64,000 bases of DNA from Pseudomonas fluorescens (GCF_003732425.1 NZ_MOBX01000014.1:424816-488815); one strand, 5' to 3'; shown: positions 34,209 through 43,550, numbered from the stretch's first letter. The notes: generated from the letters alone by a model not told the origin. Numbers and translations: made by a program.

Positions 34209-37200
34209 ATGCGCTTCAACCTTTCCGAATGGGCGTTGCGTAATCGCCAGATCGTACTGTTCCTGATGCTTCTTCTGGCCATCGTCGGTGCGTTGTCCTA
34301 CACCAAACTCGGCCAGAGTGAGGACCCACCGTTCACGTTCAAAGCCATGGTGATCCAGACTCGCTGGCCGGGGGCGACCGCGCAGGAAGTTTCGCGGCAG
34401 GTCACCGAACGTATTGAAAAGAAGCTGATGGAAACCGGCGAGTACGAACGCATCGTGTCGTTCTCGCGCCCCGGTGAATCCCAGGTCACGTTCATTGCCC
34501 GCGACTCGATGCATTCCAATCAAATCCCTGACCTCTGGTATCAAGTGCGCAAGAAGGTCAGTGATATTCGCCAGACCCTGCCGCCGGATATTCAGGGGCC
34601 GTTTTTCAACGATGAGTTTGGCACCACGTTCGGCAACATCTATGCGCTGACCGGCGACGGTTTCGATTACGCGGTGCTCAAGGATTACGCCGACCGCATC
34701 CAGATCCAGCTGCAACGGGTCAAGGATGTCGGCAAGGTCGACCTGCTCGGTTTGCAGGACGAGAAAATCTGGGTCGAACTGTCCAACGTCAAACTCGCGA
34801 CCCTCGGCTTGCCGCTGGCGGCAGTGCAACAGGCGCTGCAAGAGCAGAACGCGGTCTCGACCGCCGGGTTCTTCGAGACCGGTAGCGAGCGATTGCAGCT
34901 ACGGGTCTCGGGGAATTTTCAGACGGTCGAGGAGATAAAGAATTTCCCGATCCGCGTCGGCGATCGTACGTTCCGCATCTCCGATGTCGCCGATGTGCGT
35001 CGCGGCTTCAACGATCCACCGGCGCCGCGCATGCGCTTCATGGGCGAAGATGCGATTGGTCTTGCGGTGGCGATGAAGGATGGCGGCGACATTCTGGTGC
35101 TCGGTAAAGCGCTGGAAGGCCAGTTCTCGCGTATCCAGAAAAACCTCCCGGCCGGCATGCAATTGCGCAAGGTGTCCGACCAGCCTGCGGCGGTGAAAAC
35201 CGGGGTCGGCGAGTTCGTTCAGGTGCTGGTCGAAGCGCTGGCGATTGTCTTGTTGGTGAGTTTTTTCTCCCTCGGTGTACGCACCGGCATGGTCGTCGCG
35301 CTGACCATTCCGCTGGTGCTGGCGATGACCTTCGCCTGCATGTATTACCTCGGCATCGGCCTGCACAAAATTTCCCTTGGCGCGTTGGTGTTGGCGTTGG
35401 GCTTGCTGGTGGACGACGCGATCATTGCCGTGGAAATGATGGCGATCAAAATGGAGCAAGGCTTCGATCGGATCAGGGCCGCGAGCTACGCCTGGACCAG
35501 TACCGCGTTCCCGATGCTCACCGGTACGTTGATCACTGCCGCCGGATTTCTGCCGATTGCCACGGCGCAATCCGGCACTGGCGAATACACCCGCTCGATC
35601 TTCCAGGTGGTGACCATCGCGTTGCTCGCGTCCTGGGTGGCGGCGGTGGTGTTCGTGCCGTACCTGGGGGAAAAACTCCTGCCGGACCTGGCGAAAATTC
35701 ATGCAGCCAAACATGGCACGGGTGACGGTCAACCAGATCCGTATGGCACACCGTTCTATCAGCGTGTTCGACGTTTGGTGGAGTGGTGCGTGGCGCACCG
35801 CAAGACCGTGATCGTGCTGACGGTGGGGCTGTTTATTGCCTCGGTGATGTTGTTCCGTTTCGTCCCGCAGCAGTTTTTCCCGGCCTCCAATCGACTGGAG
35901 TTGATGGTCGATCTGAAACTCGCCGAAGGTGCGTCACTGGCCAATACCACTGGCGAGGTCAAACGTCTGGAAGCGATGCTCAAGGATCACGCTGGCATCG
36001 ACAATTACGTGGCTTATGTTGGCACCGGATCGCCGCGTTTCTACCTGCCGCTGGATCAGCAATTGCCGGCGGCGAGTTTCGCGCAGTTTGTGGTATTGGC
36101 GAAAACCATTGAGGAGCGTGAAGCGCTGCGCAGTTGGTTGATCGAGACGCTTAACGAGCAATTCCCGGCGCTGCGTTCGCGGGTTACACGCCTGGAAAAC
36201 GGTCCGCCGGTTGGCTATCCGGTGCAGTTTCGCGTGACCGGTGAGCACATTGAAGAAGTCCGCGCGTTGGCGCGCAAAGTGGCGGCCAAGGTTCGCGAGA
36301 ATCCGCACGTGGTCAATGTGCATCTGGATTGGGAAGAACCGAGCAAAGTTGTTTATCTGAATATCGATCAGGATCGCGCGCGGGCATTGGGTGTAAGCAC
36401 GGCCAATCTGGCGAAATTCCTGCAGAGTTCGCTGACCGGGTCGAGTGTCAGCCAGTATCGCGAAGACAACGAGTTGATCGAGATTCTGCTGCGCGGCACG
36501 GTGCATGAACGCACTGAATTGTCCTTGCTGCCGAGTCTGGCGGTGCCGACGGATAACGGCCGCAGCGTGGCGTTGTCGCAGATTGCCACGCTGGAATACG
36601 GCTTTGAGGAAGGGATTATCTGGCACCGCAATCGTCTGCCGAACGTGACCGTACGGGCGGATATTTATGGCAAGGAGCAGCCGGCGACATTGGTGAAGCA
36701 GATCATGCCGACGCTGGATTCGATTCGTGCTGAATTGCCCGATGGTTATCTGCTGGATGTCGGCGGTACGGTGGAGGATTCCGAGCGTGGGCAGAAGTCG
36801 GTGAATGCCGGGGTGCCGATGTTCATTGTCGTGGTGCTGACCCTGCTGATGGTGCAGTTGCGCAGTTTTTCGCGCACGGCGATGGTGTTTTTGACGGCGC
36901 CGCTGGGGTTGATCGGGGTGACGCTGTTTTTGATGGTGTTCCGTCAGCCGTTCGGTTTTGTGGCGATGTTGGGGACGATTGCCTTGTCCGGGATGATCAT
37001 GCGTAACTCGGTGATTCTGGTGGATCAGATCGAGCAGGATATTGCCTCGGGGCTTAAGCCTTGGCAGGCGATTATCGAGGCTACGGTTCGACGCTTCAGG
37101 CCGATTGTGTTGACGGCGCTGGCGGCGGTGCTGGCGATGATTCCGTTGTCGCGCAGTGTGTTTTTCGGGCCGATGGCGGTGGCGATCATGGGGGGGTTGA

Positions 37201-37280
37201 TTGTTGCGACTGCGTTGACGCTGTTGTTTTTGCCGGCGTTGTATGCGGCCTGGTTCAGGGTTCGCAAAGACGCCGTTTGA
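34209..37280 (+). CDS. mexK: RND efflux transporter (MexK-like)
   Basis: A 1023-residue RND pump with the usual twelve-helix plan: TM1 at residues 13-30 (IVLFLMLLLAIVGALSYTKLG), two large periplasmic loops, and TM4 carrying the proton-relay aspartates in LALGLLVDDAIIAVEMM. The second half shows VVVLTLLMVQLRSFSRTAMV and MLGTIALSGMIMRNSVILVDQIEQ. It should export drugs by proton antiport with the MexJ-like adaptor; P. aeruginosa MexJK handles triclosan and, with OprM, erythromycin and tetracycline. No outer-membrane channel is encoded here, so OprM- or OpmH-like proteins must come from elsewhere. Confidence 0.92.
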   Translation: MRFNLSEWALRNRQIVLFLMLLLAIVGALSYTKLGQSEDPPFTFKAMVIQTRWPGATAQEVSRQVTERIEKKLMETGEYERIVSFSRPGESQVTFIARDSMHSNQIPDLWYQVRKKVSDIRQTLPPDIQGPFFNDEFGTTFGNIYALTGDGFDYAVLKDYADRIQIQLQRVKDVGKVDLLGLQDEKIWVELSNVKLATLGLPLAAVQQALQEQNAVSTAGFFETGSERLQLRVSGNFQTVEEIKNFPIRVGDRTFRISDVADVRRGFNDPPAPRMRFMGEDAIGLAVAMKDGGDILVLGKALEGQFSRIQKNLPAGMQLRKVSDQPAAVKTGVGEFVQVLVEALAIVLLVSFFSLGVRTGMVVALTIPLVLAMTFACMYYLGIGLHKISLGALVLALGLLVDDAIIAVEMMAIKMEQGFDRIRAASYAWTSTAFPMLTGTLITAAGFLPIATAQSGTGEYTRSIFQVVTIALLASWVAAVVFVPYLGEKLLPDLAKIHAAKHGTGDGQPDPYGTPFYQRVRRLVEWCVAHRKTVIVLTVGLFIASVMLFRFVPQQFFPASNRLELMVDLKLAEGASLANTTGEVKRLEAMLKDHAGIDNYVAYVGTGSPRFYLPLDQQLPAASFAQFVVLAKTIEEREALRSWLIETLNEQFPALRSRVTRLENGPPVGYPVQFRVTGEHIEEVRALARKVAAKVRENPHVVNVHLDWEEPSKVVYLNIDQDRARALGVSTANLAKFLQSSLTGSSVSQYREDNELIEILLRGTVHERTELSLLPSLAVPTDNGRSVALSQIATLEYGFEEGIIWHRNRLPNVTVRADIYGKEQPATLVKQIMPTLDSIRAELPDGYLLDVGGTVEDSERGQKSVNAGVPMFIVVVLTLLMVQLRSFSRTAMVFLTAPLGLIGVTLFLMVFRQPFGFVAMLGTIALSGMIMRNSVILVDQIEQDIASGLKPWQAIIEATVRRFRPIVLTALAAVLAMIPLSRSVFFGPMAVAIMGGLIVATALTLLFLPALYAAWFRVRKDAV

Positions 37281-37677
37281 TTTGTGGTTTGTGTGGCGGC
37301 CTTCGGGCCGACCATGCTCTTGGGGTTTTGGGTGAATATCCGTTTGTGCGGGTGATGCCGCTGGCGGTTTCGCTCTTACAGCGAGTCCCTTTGGCAAACG
37401 CCCCAAAGGAACCAAAGGTCTTTGCCCTGACGTTCGGCCCGCTCGCTAAGGCTCGGGGTTCCTTCGCTCCGGGATCGATCCGGGGGCATCGCCTACGGTT
37501 TGCTTCGCTGCACCTCCTCTCGATGTGTTTGGCTTCGCCAAACGGTCGCTACGCTCCCACCCCCGGATCAATCCCTCCACTCAGCCTGCCGACGGGCTCT
37601 AAGATCAAAAGCTGCAGCCGAGCTAACGCTCATCCTGTTGAGTGGTTAAGAGCAGAGGCGATCTGTTCTTGCTCTTC
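37281..37677. other. Intergenic segment resembling a dispersed Pseudomonas repeat
   Basis: No gene is supported. The part from about 37370 to 37600 is made of short self-complementary runs (CCTTTGGCAAACGCCCCAAA; GATCGATCCGGGGG; TTTGGCTTCGCCAAACGG) and of GCTTCG/CGAAGC-type pieces. Similar sequence, sometimes misread as a short hypothetical protein with RVPLANAPK and ARGSFAPGSIRG, recurs in Pseudomonas genomes as I recall. It lies directly before the REP array. Confidence 0.45.
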
Positions 37678-38205
37678 TGTGGGAGCGAGCCTGCTCGCGA
37701 AGGCGGCCTGACAGCCGACCTGTTTTTTGCAGATGTACGCAATCCAACTGTAGGAGTGAGCCTGCTCGCGATAGCGGCCTGACAGCCGACCTGTTTTTTG
37801 CAGATGTACGCTATCCAACTGTAGGAGCGAGCCTGCTCGCGAAGGCGGCCTGACAGCCGACCTGTTTTTTGCAGATGTACGCAATCCAACTGTAGGAGTG
37901 AGCCTGCTCGCGAAGGCGGCCTGATAGCCGACCTGTTTTTTGCAGGTGTACTCCATTCAACTGTGGGAGCGAGCCTGCTCGCGAAGGCGGCCTGACAGCC
38001 GACCTGTTTTTTGCAGATGTACTCCATTCAACTGTGGGAGCGAGCCTGCTCGCGAAGGCGGCCTGACAGCCGACCTGTTTTTTGCAGATGTACTCCATCC
38101 AACTGTGGGAGCGAGCCTGCTCGCGAAGGCGGCCTGACAGCCGATCTGTTTTTTGCAGATGTACGCTATCCAACTGTAGGAGCGAGCCTGCTCGCGATGG
38201 CGTTC
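37678..38205 (+). repeat. Head-to-tail array of 71-bp REP-bearing units
   Basis: Seven full 71-base units start at 37678, 37749, 37820, 37891, 37962, 38033 and 38104, and an eighth copy begins at 38175 and is cut off after its REP part. Each unit has a family A REP (GAGCCTGCTCGCGA), then GGCCTGACAGCCGACCTG, TTTTTTGCAGATGTAC and a variable CGCAATCC, CGCTATCC, TCCATTC or TCCATCC tail. All copies share one orientation. Units differ by only a few bases. Confidence 0.95.
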
Positions 38206-38248
38206 TGAGATCCAACTATCCTCTGCCTGAATGCACCCAGTTCAAATT

Positions 38249-38271
38249 GTGGGAGCTGGCTTGCCAGCGAT
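38249..38271 (+). repeat. Single diverged REP copy
   Basis: TGTGGGAGCTGGCTTGCCAG is a short palindrome related to family A but with a different core, 44 bases beyond the array. The remaining sequence up to the Fic start holds nothing I can assign. Confidence 0.6.
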
Positions 38272-38429
38272 GACGGCCCGTCAGTCGCTACCTGTCTGTC
38301 TGAATATCCAATGCTCGCTCTGCTCCCGCGACTTCCTACAGCTTTTTCAGAAACCTCCGATATTGAGCCAGGGTGCCGCGAATGCTGTACTCAAGCCTCT
38401 GCTTTTCCAGAGTCCTTGAGTCCGCCTTG

Positions 38430-39821
38430 ATGAAAAAGCCTCCACCCTTGAAGGGCCGATCCGACCCGGTGTTCGACTTGTTGGTGCGCCCGCCCCACAA
38501 GCAGCGTCTGGCGGATTATCTTGCGCTGCTCAAGCCGCTCGACGATCAAGGTCGTTATCTGCCGTTTGAAGCGTTGCGTTATCGCTGGGCGCCAGGGCTG
38601 GATGCCAAACTGTGTTGGGCGTTGGTCAAGAAGGCTCGGGCTGCTCAGCACGTCAATCTGCTGTCGCTGGGCGAGCCGGTGCAGTGGGGCAAGTATCTGT
38701 TGACGCCGTTGGCACAGAAAACCATCTCCATTGTCGATCGGCAGGCCACTACGGCCGCGCTGGAATTCATGACCAGCAAGATCGGCGAGCGAGCGCATTT
38801 CAGTTATCTGCTGAATGATTTGATCGAAGACGAGGCCATCGCCAGTAGCCAGCTGGAGGGTGCGGCGACCACCACGCGTGTGGCCAAGGACATGCTCAAG
38901 CAGCAGCGCCAGCCCCGTACTCCGGATGAACGCATGGTGATGGGGAATTACCGGATGATGAATTTTGCCTGGGAGAGACGTTACGAACCCATGAGCGTGG
39001 ATTTGATCGCAGCGATTCATCGGGTGGGTGTCGAGGGTATCGATGACGAGCAGTATTCCCCCGGGGTGTTCAGGGTCAATGACGAAGTGGTCGTTCAGGA
39101 CGGGGCGGGCAACACCGTGCACCGGCCACCACCTGCAGCAGGACTGGTGTCGCGGCTGGAGCGGCTGTCGCATTGGATCAACCTGCCCGATGGCTCACCG
39201 CAAGCGACGAGCTATCTGCATCCGCTGATCAAGGCGATCACGCTGCACTTTGCCTTGGGCTACGAACATCCCTTTCGCGACGGTAACGGGCGGGTCGCCA
39301 GGGCGTTGTTTTACTGGTTCATGTTCAAGAACGAGTTTGCGGCGTTTCGCTACATTGCGATCAGTTTATTACTGCGTAATGCGCCAGTGAAGTACGGACG
39401 CTCATACCTGCACACCGAGGCGGATGAGCTGGATCTGACTTATTTCATCGAGTTCCAGTGTTCGGTCATTCAGCGAGCCGTACTCGGGTTTACGGATGTT
39501 TACCGCGAGAGCGTGGCCTACACCGAAGCGTTCGAGCGTTGGCTAACGAATTCTGGCTACTTCGATCAGATGACGGAAAAACAGCACGCGGTGTATCAGG
39601 CGGCAAAACGCGGGGAGGCGAAGGAGTTCACCGCGAGTAATGTGATGGATAATTTTGGTTGCTCGTACAGCGAGGCGACTTCGGTTCTGGAGGGGCTGGA
39701 CCAATTGCAGCTTTTTGAGAGAAGGAGGATGGGGCGGGAGTGGGTGTTTTTTTTACGTAGTCCTTTACGCGGAGGGAAGCACGGGAGCGAATTGATTCGC
39801 CCCCGTGTTCTCACTGCTTAG
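38430..39821 (+). CDS. Fic-domain protein (probable AMP transferase) with inhibitory helix and C-terminal winged helix
   Basis: About 463 residues from the ATG at 38430 (MKKPPPLKGRSDPVF); an in-frame ATG at 38373 would add 19 residues and cannot be excluded, since neither has a clear ribosome-binding site. The catalytic motif HPFRDGNGRVAR (H280) fits HPFxxGNGRxxR and supports nucleotide transfer, usually AMP from ATP onto a hydroxyl. Upstream, SSQLEG (S139-G144) fits the inhibitory (S/T)xxxE(G/N), so activity is probably self-restrained. The C-terminal ~70 residues look like a winged helix. The target is unknown. No antitoxin gene is beside it. The 3' end overlaps the converging DUF4197 gene by four bases. 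Confidence 0.9.
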   Translation: MKKPPPLKGRSDPVFDLLVRPPHKQRLADYLALLKPLDDQGRYLPFEALRYRWAPGLDAKLCWALVKKARAAQHVNLLSLGEPVQWGKYLLTPLAQKTISIVDRQATTAALEFMTSKIGERAHFSYLLNDLIEDEAIASSQLEGAATTTRVAKDMLKQQRQPRTPDERMVMGNYRMMNFAWERRYEPMSVDLIAAIHRVGVEGIDDEQYSPGVFRVNDEVVVQDGAGNTVHRPPPAAGLVSRLERLSHWINLPDGSPQATSYLHPLIKAITLHFALGYEHPFRDGNGRVARALFYWFMFKNEFAAFRYIAISLLLRNAPVKYGRSYLHTEADELDLTYFIEFQCSVIQRAVLGFTDVYRESVAYTEAFERWLTNSGYFDQMTEKQHAVYQAAKRGEAKEFTASNVMDNFGCSYSEATSVLEGLDQLQLFERRRMGREWVFFLRSPLRGGKHGSELIRPRVLTA

Positions 39822-40507
39822 AGCGTGCCGAACACCTTCTTCGCCAGGCTGGTCGCCGCGGCGGCCGGGTTCTGGCGAATGGTTTCTTCCTGTTTGCCGA
39901 TCATTTCGAACAAGCCATTGAGCGCCTGTTCGGTGACGTAGTTTTCAACGTTGGCGCTCTTCGCATCGACAACGCCAAACGCTGCAGCTTGGCCGGCGAA
40001 CGAGTTGTACTTCTGCGCTACGCCAACCTTGTCGGTCGCCTGTTTGACGATCGGCAGGAACTTGGCGCGGATCTGTTCGCGGCTGGATTTGTCGAGGTAT
40101 TGCGTGGCCGAGTCCTTGCCGCCGCTGAGGATGCCTTTGGCGTCTTCCACGCTCATTTTCTTCACGGCGTCGACGAGGATTGGCTGCGCTTGGGTCACTG
40201 CGCTTTCCGCCGCTTTGTTCATCGCGGTTTCCAGTTCTTCAACCTGGGCGCCCATGCCGAAGGCTTTCATCTTGCTCGCGGCTTTGCCGAGTTTGCCCGG
40301 CAGTTCGATCTTCACGTCCGGGTTGTTGCTGAAGCCGCCGGGTGTACCCAGTTGCTTGACGGCGATTTGCGCGCCTTGGGTCAGGGCATCCTTGAGGCCG
40401 CCGGTGGCGTCTTTTTGCGACAGGTCGCTGAGCGACAGGGCCAGCGCGCTGGCGGAGATCATCAGGCCGGCGCACAGGCCGGCGAAGCGAAGGGTAGGGC
40501 GGAGCAT
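39818..40507 (-). CDS. DUF4197 family protein, exported
   Basis: A 229-residue protein with a signal peptide (FAGLCAGLMISASALA, cleavage near residue 22) followed by the helical DUF4197 domain: LSDLSQKDATGGLKDALTQG, GLLGKAASKMKAFGMG-type stretch, AEDAKGILSGGKDSATQYLD and YNSFAGQAAAFGVVDAK. It is likely periplasmic or outer-membrane associated. The function is unknown. It lies 27 bases downstream of the YbaY-like gene on the same strand. The TAA stop overlaps the stop of the converging fic gene, leaving no room for a terminator. Confidence 0.88.
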   Translation of the reverse strand: MLRPTLRFAGLCAGLMISASALALSLSDLSQKDATGGLKDALTQGAQIAVKQLGTPGGFSNNPDVKIELPGKLGKAASKMKAFGMGAQVEELETAMNKAAESAVTQAQPILVDAVKKMSVEDAKGILSGGKDSATQYLDKSSREQIRAKFLPIVKQATDKVGVAQKYNSFAGQAAAFGVVDAKSANVENYVTEQALNGLFEMIGKQEETIRQNPAAAATSLAKKVFGTL

Positions 40508-40534
40508 GGCGGCTTCCTTGTTGCAGAAAATGAA

Positions 40535-40933
40535 TTAACGAACGGCGTCGACGCGGATTTTCAGCGGCTGCGGGTCGTTGCCGTCGAGTTGCACGGCGTG
40601 GTTTTCGGGGGGGATGAACATCAACTCACCGTTGACTTCAATGCGCGCGCTGACCGAATAACGATGGCCGGGTTTGACCTGCGCCGGATCGTAGCTCAAG
40701 TGGAAGGGCAGTGGCACCTGGCCTTTGACCGGGCCTTTTTGCTCGTCCAATACGACGGCTGGGGCATCGGCCAGTGAGACGTCTTGCAAGCTGACGCTGA
40801 GGGTCGCGCTCGGTGGCAGGGCGATGCGCTGCAGGTAGAACACTTCACCGTCGAGGCCGACCTTGCCGGCGGGGGTGGTCGATTGGCAGGCGCTGAGCAG
40901 TGTGGCAGCGGCAAGCAGAGTCAGTTTTTTCAT
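40535..40933 (-). CDS. YbaY-like (YscW-domain) lipoprotein
   Basis: A 132-residue lipoprotein. The start at 40933 (MKKLTLLAAATLLSACQS) has GGAG eight bases upstream, better than the ATG four codons earlier. Lipobox LLSAC is followed by a beta-sandwich domain of the YbaY/YscW family: LDGEVFYLQRIALPPSATLS, QVPLPFHLSYDPAQVKPGHR and YSVSARIEVNGELMF. Related proteins act as envelope chaperones or have no known role. It is probably co-transcribed with the DUF4197 gene. Confidence 0.85.
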   Translation of the reverse strand: MKKLTLLAAATLLSACQSTTPAGKVGLDGEVFYLQRIALPPSATLSVSLQDVSLADAPAVVLDEQKGPVKGQVPLPFHLSYDPAQVKPGHRYSVSARIEVNGELMFIPPENHAVQLDGNDPQPLKIRVDAVR

Positions 40934-40949
40934 GGTGTTCTCCATTCAA

Positions 40950-41040
40950 TGTAGGAGTGAGACTGCTCGCGATAGCGGTTTAGCATTCAACATTTCAGTT
41001 GTTTGACACTCCGTCTTCGCGAGCACCGTCGCTCCCACAG
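40950..41040. repeat. REP family A inverted pair, diverged
   Basis: The left arm reads GTAGGAGTGAGACTGCTCGC and the right GCGAGCACCGTCGCTCCCAC; both have substitutions against the core. It separates the YbaY-like start from the plsB stop. Confidence 0.72.
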
Positions 41041-41048
41041 GGTTTGCA

Positions 41049-43550
41049 TCAGGTCTCGGCTTGAGTGATGACCTGATCGGCAGCATCTTCGCTGCGATGC
41101 AGTGCGACTTGGCGGATCGACAAGCGAATCTCCGCCGGCAACACGCGTTTTGCTGCACCTTCGGCAAGCTCGCCAAGCAGCTCGTGATAACTCAGTTTGC
41201 CGGCCTCGTCGCGGCGCAGTACGTCGAGGTCGAGCATCGTCTGGATGAAATGGCGGAACAGGCTCTTGTCGAAGAACTCCGGGGCATTTAAGCCATGGAG
41301 GATCGACAGGCGCTGGGCCATGACCGTGCAGAGGTCTTCCAGTTCTTCGGCGCTGATGCTGTTCTGGCCGCTGTTAAGCAGCAAGGATACGGTCATGTAG
41401 AAGCGCTGCAAGGTCTGGGCGATGCTCTTCGACAGCAGCGTCAGCAGGACGAAATGCCGCGAGCTTGGTGCCGGGCGCAGGTAAACGTCTTTCTCGAAGC
41501 GCAGCAGGCCTTGCTCGACGAACGCTTCCAGCCATTGATCGACCACGCCGTCCAATTCCTCCAGCGTCCAGCGAATGAACAGCTCCGATTGCAGGTACGG
41601 ATACAGCGCACGGGTGTAGCGCAGGATCTGTTCGCGGCTCATGCGCGAGGTGCTCTGGAAGAAGCTCGCCAGCAGCGCCGGCAACGCGAAGATGTGCAGC
41701 ACGTTGTTGCGGTAGTAAGTCATCAGGACGGCGTTCTGCTCGTCCAGATAGAGAATCTTGCCCAACGCGTCGTTCTGTTCGGCGAGCAGGTCCATGTCTT
41801 TCACGTGCTCGATCAGCGCACGGCCGTCGCCTTCCGGCAGCGTGGTGTGCGGCGAGTACGGGACTTTGCGCAGCAGCGCCAGATACAGATCCAGCACCCG
41901 CGCCATGGCGCGATCATCCAGCGCCAGACGCGTGGTCGACAGCAGCGCCAGCGCCACCAGGTTGACCGGGTTGATCGCCGCCGCTTCGTTCAAATGCTGC
42001 GCGACTTTTTCGCCGAGGCGATTGGTGGTTTCGTTAAGCCACGTCGGTTTGTACTGCGGGCCGAGTTCCTGCTGGCGCCAGTCCGGTTGTTCGGCGTCGA
42101 GGAATTCCGCCAGTTTGATCGGCTCGCCGAAGTTGACAGCGACCTGACCGAAGCGCTGCTTGAGCGCGCCGATGACTTTGAAAATGTCGAAGATCGATTC
42201 TTTCTTCTTGCTCGCGCCACGTAATTCGCCGAGGTAGGTGCGTCCTTCCAGCACACGCTCATAACCGATGTACACCGGCACAAACACGATCGGCATCCGC
42301 GATGAACGCAGGAAGCTGCGCATCGTGATCGCGAGCATGCCGGTTTTCGGTTGCAGCATGCGCCCGGTGCGCGAGCGGCCACCTTCGACGAAGTACTCGA
42401 CCGGGAAGCCTTTGGTGAACAGCGTGTGCAGGTATTCGTTGAACACCGACGTGTACAGCGGATTGCCCTTGAACGTGCGGCGCATGAAGAACGCGCCGCC
42501 ACGGCGCAGCAGGCTGCCGATCACCGGCATGTTCAGGTTGATCCCGGCGGCGATGTGCGGCGGGGTCAGGCCGTTGCGGAACAGCAGGTACGAGAGCAGC
42601 AGGTAGTCGATGTGGCTGCGGTGGCACGGCACGTAGATCACTTCGTGACCCTGGGCGACCTTCTGCACGCCTTCGATGTGATTGACCTTGATGCCGTCGT
42701 AGATCTTGTTCCAGAACCAGCTCAACACCACTTCAAGGAAGCGGATCGCGGTGTAGGTGTAGTCCGAGGCGATCTCGTTGCCGTAGCGCAGAGCCTGGGC
42801 CTTGGCTTTTTCCAGAGAGATGTTCTCGCGCTCGGCCTCTTCAGCGATCGCCTGCTTGACCAGTGGCTGGTTGAGCAGGCCTTTGACCAGGTTACGGCGG
42901 TGGGAAATGTCCGGGCCGATGACGGCGGCTTTCAGGTTGCGGAAGTGCACCCGCAGGATGCGCTGGGCCATGCGCACGGTGCGTTCGTGGCCCTTGTTGT
43001 GCTCGATCAGCTCGCGCAGGTGGATCGGCGCGGAGAATTGCACGCGGGTCTTGCGCCCGAGGACGATGATGCTCAGCAGCCGGCGCAAGCGCCCGGTGAC
43101 TGCCCAGCTGTCTGCGAACAGCAGTTTCCACGGGCTGTTTTCGCTGTCCGGCGACTGGCCCCAGAACACGCTGACCGGAATGATCTGCGCGTCTTCGGCG
43201 GCGTTCTGCGTCAGGGCGCTGACAAGGCGGGTCAGGGTCGGCGGCGCACCGCGTTTGTCCTGGCGGCCGAGCCAGTCCGGATCCGGCGTCAGGTAGAAAA
43301 ACGCCGCCGGTTCGATCAGCGAACCCACCGACACCGGCAGCACCGGACGCGGCAGACCGGCCTTGGTGCACTCGGTGTCGACCACGGCCAGATCGGTCAG
43401 CGAAGGGTTTTGCAGGACGTAGAACACCGGACGACTGCGGTCGAGGTTGAGGGTGAACGACGACTGGTTGATCGTCTCCGAGCGAACCCAGAGGTACAAC
43501 AGTCGGCGCAAGGTGCCAAACACTAGACGGCGGAACGGGGAACGGGTCAT
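41049..43550 (-). CDS. plsB: Glycerol-3-phosphate 1-O-acyltransferase
   Basis: An 833-residue membrane-associated acyltransferase that adds the first acyl chain to glycerol-3-phosphate in phospholipid synthesis. The catalytic HX4D motif is CHRSHIDYLLLSYL (H310, D315). Later motifs are RGGAFFMRRTFKGN and the G3P-binding VEGGRSRTGRMLQPKTGM, then PIVFVPVYIGYERVLEG. The ATG at 43550 (MTRSPFRRLVFGTLRRLLYL) fits the family; the open frame to 43835 covers the promoter region and is rejected. Divergent from the cold-shock gene. Confidence 0.96.
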   Translation of the reverse strand: MTRSPFRRLVFGTLRRLLYLWVRSETINQSSFTLNLDRSRPVFYVLQNPSLTDLAVVDTECTKAGLPRPVLPVSVGSLIEPAAFFYLTPDPDWLGRQDKRGAPPTLTRLVSALTQNAAEDAQIIPVSVFWGQSPDSENSPWKLLFADSWAVTGRLRRLLSIIVLGRKTRVQFSAPIHLRELIEHNKGHERTVRMAQRILRVHFRNLKAAVIGPDISHRRNLVKGLLNQPLVKQAIAEEAERENISLEKAKAQALRYGNEIASDYTYTAIRFLEVVLSWFWNKIYDGIKVNHIEGVQKVAQGHEVIYVPCHRSHIDYLLLSYLLFRNGLTPPHIAAGINLNMPVIGSLLRRGGAFFMRRTFKGNPLYTSVFNEYLHTLFTKGFPVEYFVEGGRSRTGRMLQPKTGMLAITMRSFLRSSRMPIVFVPVYIGYERVLEGRTYLGELRGASKKKESIFDIFKVIGALKQRFGQVAVNFGEPIKLAEFLDAEQPDWRQQELGPQYKPTWLNETTNRLGEKVAQHLNEAAAINPVNLVALALLSTTRLALDDRAMARVLDLYLALLRKVPYSPHTTLPEGDGRALIEHVKDMDLLAEQNDALGKILYLDEQNAVLMTYYRNNVLHIFALPALLASFFQSTSRMSREQILRYTRALYPYLQSELFIRWTLEELDGVVDQWLEAFVEQGLLRFEKDVYLRPAPSSRHFVLLTLLSKSIAQTLQRFYMTVSLLLNSGQNSISAEELEDLCTVMAQRLSILHGLNAPEFFDKSLFRHFIQTMLDLDVLRRDEAGKLSYHELLGELAEGAAKRVLPAEIRLSIRQVALHRSEDAADQVITQAET

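Noticed and set aside
37061..37711. 216-residue open frame overlapping the end of mexK
   Set aside because: Begins inside mexK in another frame and continues through repeat-like non-coding DNA.
37678..38205. CRISPR array
   Set aside because: The repeats are directly tandem with almost identical linkers, not unique spacers, and no cas genes are present.
37623..38273. Several overlapping open frames with repeated peptides across the REP array, on both strands
   Set aside because: The 71-base period is not a multiple of three, so all frames stay open by repetition; there is no ribosome-binding site and the DNA is REP sequence.
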